NCBI GenBank assembly: GCA_013076295.1
Contig: RQOL01000660.1
Coordinates: 3,286,001-3,350,000, forward strand
Origin: Sanderia malayensis
Taxonomy: Eukaryota > Cnidaria > Scyphozoa > Semaeostomeae > Pelagiidae
Length of the DNA stretch: 64,000 nucleotides
Direction: 5' to 3'
The position numbers and the translations under genes were made by a program. Below the pieces are notes generated by a model, which was given only the letters and a program-made list of their open reading frames with translations, was not told where the DNA came from and searched no databases. How positions within the stretch are numbered: the stretch's first letter is position 1; every line of letters starts with the position of its first letter. This document shows, piece after piece, positions 57,166-64,000 of the stretch.

Positions 57166-57489
57166 CATTTATTACACTTGACAATTATTATACTATTCAT
57201 TAGATAATGATTTTAAGTATCTTTTAATTTACTATGAACAAAAATAGAAATGGCGAGAAGATAGCTACATGTGAGAAAACGTCTTCCCGAAAGGAACAAA
57301 ATATGAACATCTTCTTTCCAATTGTCATCATGTGAACAGCAAAAAAAGAAATATAATCCAATGCAAAAAACTAAATAGAAATAATTAAAGGCCTTCTTTC
57401 CAACGGTCGTCTTCTGAACAGCAACAAAGAAATAAAAACAAATGTAAGCATCAAACAGATAAATATTCATACCAAAAAGTGCCATTTAT

Positions 57490-58281
57490 TTACATTCGTT
57501 CCAACGTCTCCGTCATCTGCCACTTATGTACAGCTCCATCAAATCCAAAGTTCTGGTAGATATGCGAATATCTGAAAATAATTAACCCCACAGTTAGTAC
57601 ATTTCATCATCCAAATAATTAATAACAAAAAGCTATAAATAAATTCTCGAGATACAAAAAGCCTAAAATTGATGAATTGCTAACGCTTGCAAATTCATCA
57701 TCAGCGATGATGAATTTGCAAGCGTTAGCTTATTAATTACAGATAACATCGATAAACTGAATAAATTTAAATTTAAATTTTTACCAAAATACAAATGAAG
57801 ATCTTACCAATCCATAGGCCTCTTTAACATGGCTTTAACTCGACTAGCAATCTGAAACAAACCAATCAGAATAAATAGAACGTCTTGACAAAACGATAAA
57901 AATACAATAAATGTCACGTAGTTAAGCTATTAATAAGATAGTAGGTTAACACTTGATATATTAAGGGAATAAACAACGTTTTTAAATGCAAGGAATGTTG
58001 CGGAAATTGCCATCGTGAGGCACATTTTAATTATTGGCGAAGACGAAGAAACAAGATTTCATAGAGTCCACAATATTTAAATGTAATAAACGCAGATAAA
58101 TTTTATTAAACTTACCATGCAATAGATAATTGCTTTAAAACCATCTGTAGAAATCCAATTTGTATTGCTTCAGTTGCTAAAAACCAAAGTTTGCCAAGCC
58201 ATGGCTTCCCAATCAGTTGGCCTAAGTTGTCTTCACTTTCAAGGACCTTCTTCTCAAACCATCCACTTCCTTCTTCTTCAT
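57490..58281 (-). pseudogene. Exon-like segments of an unrecognised gene, joins unresolved
   Basis: Three minus-strand segments look like exons. Segment A (58116-58281) encodes DEEEGSGWFEKKVLESED then NLGQLIGKPWLGKLWFLATE and more, ending in phase 2 at a good GTAAGT donor. Segment B (57808-57851, TTTCAG acceptor and GTAAGA donor) encodes IASRVKAMLKRPMD in its only open frame. Segment C (57490-57571, TTTCAG acceptor) encodes YSHIYQNFGFDGAVHKW then QMTETLERM and a stop. The peptides look like real protein, with a hydrophobic stretch in A. But standard joining gives TG|A, an in-frame TGA, between B and C, and the A-to-B phase does not match. Either intermediate exons are missed, splicing is unusual, or the gene is decayed. 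The family is not recognised, so the pseudogene label is provisional. Confidence 0.4.
57679..57729. repeat. Perfect hairpin, 24-bp stem, 3-base loop
   Basis: The stem starts GCTAACGCTTGCAAATTCAT and runs 24 bases, followed by loop AGC and the exact complement. It lies between segments B and C of the unresolved minus-strand gene. A stem of this size folds readily as RNA or as a cruciform, but the short loop and short stem do not fit a standard microRNA precursor. Confidence 0.93.
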
Positions 58282-58860
58282 CTTCAAAATGATTAAAAAA
58301 AAGAACGGCCAACACGCGGTCAAGAATTCTTATACAAAAAAAGACTGGACACTAGTTTATGCCATATACGACAAGGTCACAAGAACGGAAATACCAAATA
58401 TGGAGCAGCTCAAACGAACCAATCAGAGTACTGCAATGGAAATATGAGAAAAAAATAATATTGTGCATTTTAGGATTCGAACTCGAAACCTTGGGGGAGA
58501 AGATACGCCACGCTAATGAGAGGTCGAAATAGCAATGAGTCAAGAAAGGATAAATTAGTATGTCAATAGATTGTGGTTCATGTGACTTGGGCAAAAGAAA
58601 GTTCCAATACGGGTTCTCAAGAGGTGTCGCTAAGTGGGCCTTAATTAGAGAGGTCTTCTTGCTGTTGTTCAGGACAATGGGTTCGATACAATGGTCCATG
58701 TTTTAACATTGCACAATTCCATTAATTGCTGCAGCGCAGCAGAATATAATCGAATCGTTTTCGAAAAAAATCTTGTGTTTCGGGTTGACTCCATTCTAGG
58801 CTGCGCGTAGCCATGAGAATAACTTGCTGAAATCTATTATTGCTGAAATACTACGTCATG

Positions 58861-59105
58861 TAGTATTACGTCATCCATACTCCTGAGCAGTAGCCTATAT
58901 ATGACACTGCGCATGCACGCCCACCTTTAGGGCTATCTAGCCCTAACCCTAACCCTAACCCTAACCCTAACCCTAACCCTAACCCTAACCCTAACCCTAA
59001 CCCTAACCCTAACCCTAACTGATACACCAGACATCATGCATTAGTATTACGTCATGCATACTCCTGCGCAGTAGCCTATATATGGCACTGCGCATACACG
59101 CCACC
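58861..59105. repeat. Direct repeats flanking an interstitial telomeric array
   Basis: A 64-65-base sequence beginning TAGTATTACGTCAT and ending CACGCC(C)ACC occurs at 58861-58925 and again at 59042-59105, in the same orientation with only a few changes. The two copies enclose the CCCTAA array. The unit contains CCTATATATG and ACTGCGCAT blocks. The layout resembles a piece of subtelomeric tandem repeat, or an insertion that duplicated its flank. Confidence 0.9.
58941..59019. repeat. Interstitial telomeric repeat (CCCTAA)n
   Basis: Thirteen uninterrupted CCCTAA units, equal to TTAGGG on the other strand, followed by CT. All units are identical, implying recent origin or gene conversion. TTAGGG is the ancestral metazoan telomere motif and excludes typical insect (TTAGG) telomeres. 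Unique genes lie on both sides, so it is not a chromosome end in this assembly. Confidence 0.97.
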
Positions 59106-60079
59106 ATAGAACATTCAAATTACAAATTAATTAAAACACAAAGTAGATGCTCTCATCTGGTTTTGAACCAGTGGTCTTGAGATTAGTGTGCAGGTAAGTT
59201 ACGGGTAGTCCACAGGAGCCCCTGCTAGTAGTAGGGAATAGCATAAGGTCAAAGGAATCAACGCACCAGAAATAGTCATCCATCACCCGTTTATATCAGT
59301 CATCTACCCCTACGTTCTACATAAATGCGTCATGCCACATCCGAAATTGGCGGGCACAGCAAATCATTCGGTTATCGAGTTAAAATGTGCGCTTGACATA
59401 CTAACATCGAACCCCTTGAGCTTCCACTGATCAGCTATTCAGTAAGTTTTATTGGATTCAATGGTGGGATGGTGACTTGTGGTAACTTGTAAATACGAGA
59501 CTTCTGCTTGTTTTTGATAATATTTAGTTTCAATTCAACATTGTACTAAAATCTTCAAATAAATCGAAGATATCTTGACAACTAAGTTGTATTCACAACA
59601 ATGAAACTTGATAAAACAAAGGAAGTGCAAAATAAACCAATCGGCACACGTTGACTTCTGAACCAATCAGCGCACTTTAAAATGACATCATAGATTTATA
59701 TACTTCGACCAATCAGAATATGTAAAAATTACGTAGTGTTCTTAAAATAGAAATTATTGCACCACAGCTTGGATAAATTGGCCGGCGAAAGAATTTTTCA
59801 CTACTTACAGATATTTCGTGGTAGTAAAGTTGCGTGTTGCATATTAAACCTGGAGAAAAGGAATTTTAAAACACTGTTGCCTTGCACATCAAGAGAAGTT
59901 AAACTCAACGACTCATTAAGAGTGGCCTGTGCAAACAACCACTCGGAGAGCAAGTTCTTTCCGTTTCTTTCATCTACAGTTGCTGGCTTAGGCCCTAGTG
60001 GACTAAGTCAGTCGGTTTTTGTTGCTTCTTAGCTCACTACGGAAGAAACCAGTTCGTCTGTTGATTACAACACGTCAAA

Positions 60080-60282
60080 ATGGTATCGGAAAGTAAGAAG
60101 TACAACCAGCAATGCCTCGATGGCAACGCATTACAAAATAGACGAGATTCCCCTACCCCTCTGCGACCCGAAGGCTGTTGTGTCGCAAGGGGTAGAGGAG
60201 CTGCTTTGGGGCGAAGAGACCCAGATGGAGTTCCCAAGCAATTTGGAGACAACATTGAACGACAATTTGGAATTTGGATTTG
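60080..60282 (+). promoter_or_regulatory. Overlapping upstream ORF on the bZIP mRNA
   Basis: An ATG at 60080, in good context (AAAATGG: A at -3, G at +4), opens a 67-codon frame. It overlaps the main bZIP start at 60120 in another frame. After splicing it ends at a TGA formed exactly at the exon junction (60281-60282 plus 60408). A second short uORF (60112-60141) also overlaps the main start. The main ATG has T at -3, a weaker context. Such overlapping uORFs repress the main frame until stress or leaky scanning allows reinitiation, as known for ATF4. Regulation here is inferred from layout. Confidence 0.65.
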
Positions 60283-61285
60283 GTGAGTTTGGTTTTATTC
60301 GTCATCAAATAAACGAGAAACTCTGCTTTTTGAAAAACCATATTTGTATTCAATTCTTCAAGGTTGTATGTCTATATCAATTGAAATTTATTTCATTTTG
60401 TTTTAAGATCTGGATGATACAAACTGGAATGAAATTTTGCCAACCTATTCAGAAAACAGTGTCCTTAAAACAGCACACGAAGAACTAAACTCATCTGCTA
60501 CAAGTCCTGGCGATTTATCATTTTCTTCAAACATTAATCCAGCCCCAACAAACTTTTCAGAAATTCCACCTCCTCTTGCTAACAATGATATGTTGTCCGA
60601 TTTTGAAGATTTGGAAAAGTTCTTCTCCACAGAAAATCTCGAAAATCTGCAATTGGATTTGCAAGAAAAAATTACAGAACCAATATCAATAATTGAAACT
60701 GATAATAAATGTCTTGATTCAGTGTTTCTTGAAAATGCCATGACCGAATTTCCAAATGTCACTAATAACATGGATGATGAAAAATTGGAGTCTTCATCCA
60801 AAGTTGTTACTCTAGAATCAGATGTATTGTTTCAAACAATCTACAAAGAAGCAGAGACAAATTGTCCTACGATAGGAAACAATTTCCTTGAAGAGTTGAT
60901 GTTCAAATCTGGCATCAAAAATGAAGCTGAATTCGATAACAAACCTTCATGTAGAAAGAGGGCATTTTTAGAAGAAACCACTTCTATTATTGTACCAGCT
61001 AAATCTCCAAAACTGTCAGAGAATGACAGCGATGATACTAACTCAGTATACAGCTCATCTGTATCTTCACCAGAAGATAACAAAATTATAGAACGAAGAA
61101 AAAAGAATAATCTTGCATCAAAAGTCTCAAGATACAACAGAAAAACCAAACATCAGCAACTATTTGAAAAAGAAAAACATCTGACAGAAGAAAATGCAAG
61201 ATTAAGAATTCTCATTGAAGAAATGACCAAGGAAGCCACAGAAATGAGGAATATCCTAGTTCTAAAACTCAGTGAAAGTAAATAA
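60120..61285 (+). CDS. bZIP transcription factor, C/EBP-PAR-like basic region
   Basis: Two exons, 60120-60282 and 60408-61285, joined in phase 1, encode 346 residues. The N-terminal two thirds are acidic and rich in Asn, Ser and Glu with scattered aromatic-acidic clusters (LLWGEETQMEF, DLDDTNWNEILP, DFEDLEKFF), typical of an activation domain. The C-terminus is a bZIP. The basic region IERRKKNNLASKVSRYNRK keeps the NNxAxxxSR core of C/EBP and PAR factors, and a leucine zipper follows (EKHLTEENARLRILIEEM). The zipper ends close to the stop, as in CHOP and C/EBP. It should bind DNA as a dimer in the nucleus. I cannot assign an exact orthologue: ATF4-like, C/EBP-like and PAR-like features mix. 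Upstream ORFs suggest translational control. It converges with VPS45; the stops are about 440 bp apart. Confidence 0.85.
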
Positions 61286-61721
61286 ACTGGTTTTGACTTT
61301 ATTTGAATTTACATTTTGTTTCATTAGTAAATTTTTGTAATTTGGGTGGTGCATGGAGTATCCTCCACTCCATTCTTGTAATTGTACTCTAAACAATTTT
61401 TCCTTTAGAAATTCCTGTAACAATTGATTAATAATTCCTTCTTACAAATACAGCTCATTGTATTAAGTACGTTTTAGCACTTTAATTCACCTTTTCAAAT
61501 TATACATTGTTCAAAATAGCAATTATAATGTGCATCTGACGATGAAATATCAGTAGGTACACTACAAAGTTGTCTTCTTTCATGCATTAATTTCTGCTTT
61601 AAAATTAAAATTCTCTTACCTCTAGCTTACCTTACAATATAATGATTTGATGCTGCATTGTTCTATTATGCATCATGGAAATGGTACAAATGTCAGGTAA
61701 ATGTCATTGATGGGTGTTACT

Positions 61722-63581
61722 TCATGTGAAGCTGTGTGTCTTGTACTGTACCGTGCTCCGCTGTGTACTTTGCGATTCAATTGACACATCACCAATAGTT
61801 GCAAATTTCACTTCTTCCAAGAAACTAAAAAAACAAAAATTATATGTCCTTATCCTGGGTACCAGCAAACAGCCTTCCCGAATAGTCGTCTATTTGTACA
61901 TAAGAGATTGTCAAGTTGCTTGGTGATGAAACAGCAGACAGCAACAAAAGAAATAAGAACCTTTCAGCATTATGAATAGTTGTTCCTCCAAGAACGATTC
62001 TGACTCCTGGATTCGCCTTGTTCAGTTCATAAACAACTATTGCTTCTTCGTATGTTATCCCTCCCACCATAAACACAATGATATCTTGAGGCCTTAAAGA
62101 AATAACATCATAATAATATCAACAAAATCAATATTATATTCGTGATGCATTAGCTAGTGAACCATCTCAAAAGGAATGCACCCATTTCTTTTATAAGAAA
62201 CCAACCTCGATTTGAGTACAGTAAAAACCCGCATATAAAAACCAATGGATTAAGAACCTTCTGGGTGATATTTCTGCTCAAAACAATAGATGAAACAATA
62301 GCCTATTGTCTTGGAACAATAGGCTGGATGGAAATTTACAGGTTCTTATATGCGGGTTTTTACTGTACTCTAGTTTCTGAAGGCATCAAAAACTTTCAAA
62401 ACTCAGCAAGCAAGCAGAGATTCTTAAGAGTTTCTTAGGATTTTTTTATCATTTTCTCAAAATAGCATATGAACAAAATGAACAATGAACAAATTACGAA
62501 TTGCCATTATTCTACTACCTGTCTCTCAAGATTTCCTTGCCAAGATATGGAAACTGATATTCTTTGATCCTTCCTTTGATTAGCTGATCGAGGGTGTCAT
62601 GCAGAAGAGGTTTGTGTTGTGTGTAAATATTCTCAACACCCTGGAAATATACCACATCATGTTACCTTGTATCCAATGGAACCTAACCTTATATAGCAAT
62701 ATAAATTGACACCTCAAATGCTTCATAACTACCGCCCACCTTTAATCCTTTGATAAATCGTTTTGTCATGGCGAAAGCATTTTTGCTTTGTCCAAAGATA
62801 TCACTTTTTCTCACAGTCGCCCCAGCAAATTCAATCATGTTCAGAATCAACTGCAAATATAAGCAAATAAACCTTATTTAAAGTAATTGAATAGTTTCAG
62901 ATTTGCATCAGGTCTATTCAAGAGTTGCAGAAACAGAAGAAACAAAAAAGATCATAGAGAAATGTTAATACAAGAATATGCAAGGCATTAAATAAATATT
63001 AAATGTAGTAGAATGATATTAAGAGAACATCAGAAGATATAAATATTAAACAGAAGTACATAAGCAGTATTGATTTCTTGATAAAAATAAAAGAATTGAA
63101 AAGCATTACCTTGAGATAGACATCATTAACTCCGCGTTTTTGCAATTCATTTCTCAATCCCTTTATATCATTACTTGTATTCCTTTCATAACGTAATGCA
63201 TACAACAGCACGATTCTTGTCAGGTCCAGTTTGGTCAATTTTTCATTTGCAATCAGCCTTCGAACTTGCTAAAAAACAACAAAGAAACGCAATATAATTA
63301 GTTTTTTCTTTGATCTACTTGTACTGAAAAGTACCGAATGCAAGGTTCACTCTTGGCGTAAATGAATGGCTGAATAGAATAAGACATGGAAATAGACGAT
63401 GGTTTGTACTTACCTGTAGGTGGGTGGCATGGTCAGAACGAGATGCAATATCCTGTTCAAGTTCTGATAATTCAAGTAAGCAGTGTTCGCTGACAATTCT
63501 TGACAATTCGCTCACTACAGTCACATGTTTCGATACAGTACCAGACATCTTGCGGAATTGTGGGTAATTCTCAACAAATGC
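61722..63581 (-). CDS. VPS45: Vacuolar protein sorting 45, C-terminal part (cut by right edge)
   Basis: Six minus-strand exons join in frame and give the last 264 residues: 63414-63581, 63110-63268, 62740-62850, 62519-62640, 61961-62092, 61722-61824. VPS45 is the Sec1/Munc18 protein that works with endosomal syntaxin (Tlg2/STX16 type) to drive SNARE assembly on early endosomes and the trans-Golgi. Recognisable blocks are [77 protein letters not shown] and [20 protein letters not shown], in the order of human VPS45. The C-terminus after FLEEV diverges, as is usual. The N-terminal domains lie beyond the right edge. The ORF that reads through the donor at 61960 is intronic. Confidence 0.96.
62219..62365. 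mobile_element. MITE, CAGTAAAAACCCGC family, copy 2
   Basis: A 147-bp element in a VPS45 intron. The left end reads CAGTAAAAACCCGCATATAA and the right end is its complement TTATATGCGGGTTTTTACTG, with intact TA duplications at 62217-62218 and 62366-62367. Inside, TATTTCTGCT(C/G)AAAACAATA is shared with the copy at 3409-3511, which shows common descent. It encodes nothing. Confidence 0.9.
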
Positions 63582-64000
63582 CTGTACAAAGAAATGTAAG
63601 TAGTTGGAAACAAAGTAAAAACATTATATCCATGTAAAAAAGGCACACCAGATGTGTGTCAGTAAACAGTGGAATACAACAAGAGTTGAAGGGAACAGAT
63701 TAAAAACTTGCTTAAATGGATCAAGAGTTACACCGATGGTAAACGTTACTACGAAGCAGTTCAAAACATCTGGTATTTAATACATTACAGTCAACCCTGT
63801 CTAATTCGAACACCCTTGGGAAGCGTGAAATGTTCGAATTACAAAAAGTTCGAATTATAGAGGTTTGTTTTATAAGAGTTGGTTCATTAGTGATCCTTGA
63901 AGGGACGGGGAAGTTCGTTCGAATTAGATAGAATTCGAATTACACGAGTTCGAACTGTGCAGATTTGACTGTATATTAAACAAACAAGTAAGCATTCGTG
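63582..64000. other. VPS45 intron at the right edge
   Basis: The sequence after the AFVENYPQF exon acceptor is non-coding to the window end. It contains the MITE at 63788-63971. The next upstream VPS45 exon is not reached. Confidence 0.6.
63788..63971. mobile_element. TA-flanked MITE, CAGTCAACCCTGTCTAATTCG type
   Basis: A 184-bp element with ends CAGTCAACCCTGTCTAATTC and the imperfect complement GAACTGTGCAGATTTGACTG. TA lies on both sides (63786-63787 and 63972-63973). Several internal GTTCGAATTA and AATTCGAA(C/T) strings repeat in both orientations. CAGT(C/G)AA...TTCGAA termini are typical of pogo/Tigger-like elements, a relative of but distinct from the element at 35540-35726. Confidence 0.88.

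Larger units (their letters stand above)
58282..60079. other. Repeat-rich region upstream of the bZIP gene
   Basis: Contains tRNA-like T-arm strings at about 58465-58500 (GAGTTCGAATCC on the minus strand) and 59170-59185 (CTGGTTCAAAACCAG on the minus strand), possibly tRNA-derived SINE remnants. It also holds the telomeric array with its flanking repeats. The last part should hold the bZIP promoter and 5' leader. CRE-like ACGTCA motifs occur near 58853 and 58868. No coding gene is supported. Confidence 0.5.

Noticed and set aside
58352..58699. 115-codon minus-strand frame
   Set aside because: Overlaps a tRNA-like T-arm string and repeat-like sequence; no domain and no splice link to the segments at 57490-58281.
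59757..60032. 91-codon plus-strand frame upstream of the bZIP gene
   Set aside because: It opens only at TTG and has no recognised domain; probably leader or promoter DNA.
61825..61960. Apparent read-through extension of the VPS45 frame
   Set aside because: The GTTCTT donor at 61960 and the acceptor before 61824 restore the conserved SFLEEV block, so this is an intron.

Overview
The window is AT-rich nuclear DNA from an animal. Genes are split by many short GT-AG introns with T-rich acceptors. There is a TTAGGG-type telomere motif, a polymerase III tRNA gene, TA-flanked pogo/mariner-like miniature transposons, and clear metazoan orthologues: CERT1, SMC5, NDUFS4, MRPL20, SPAG8, VPS45 and a PRDM regulator. 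SMC5 has 33 coding exons and CERT1 has 14, so introns are retained densely. The TTAGGG motif argues against most insects. SPAG8 implies motile cilia or flagella. A marine invertebrate such as a cnidarian or ascidian is plausible, but the sequence does not settle the species. Exon boundaries below were joined by hand from splice sites and checked for reading-frame continuity.

Layout. 1-1.3 kb: first exons of a secreted or membrane protein (-). 1.3-13.2 kb: gene-poor, with small inverted repeats. 13.2-15.1 kb: five-finger C2HC protein, ZNF474-like (-). 17.6-22.7 kb: PRDM6-like PR/SET zinc-finger gene (+). 23.9-28.6 kb: CERT1 ceramide transporter (+). 30.3-31.3 kb: intronless class A GPCR (-). 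31.3-40.3 kb: gene-poor, with MITEs and a 177-bp tandem duplication. 40.4-44.5 kb: compact cluster of MRPL20 (+), SPAG8 (-) and NDUFS4 (+); SPAG8 and NDUFS4 share a 181-bp divergent promoter. 45.4-46.5 kb: unrecognised intronless gene (+). 47.0-56.4 kb: SMC5 (+), with a tRNA-Val(AAC) in its second-to-last intron. 57.5-58.3 kb: exon-like segments of an unrecognised gene (-). 58.9-59.1 kb: interstitial telomeric array. 60.1-61.3 kb: bZIP factor (+) with an overlapping upstream ORF. 61.7 kb to the right edge: 3' part of VPS45 (-).

The genes do not form a pathway. They cover ordinary cell functions: lipid transfer, vesicle fusion, genome maintenance, mitochondria, cilia and transcription. The less ordinary content is (i) a 111-bp MITE family present twice with perfect 9-bp target duplications, (ii) two TA-flanked MITE types, (iii) a telomeric array between two direct-repeat copies, (iv) a CCCNNGGG palindrome array behind SMC5, (v) several very short-loop perfect hairpins, and (vi) ATF4/CHOP-like uORF architecture on the bZIP gene. 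I found no CRISPR, phage or bacterial-type system.
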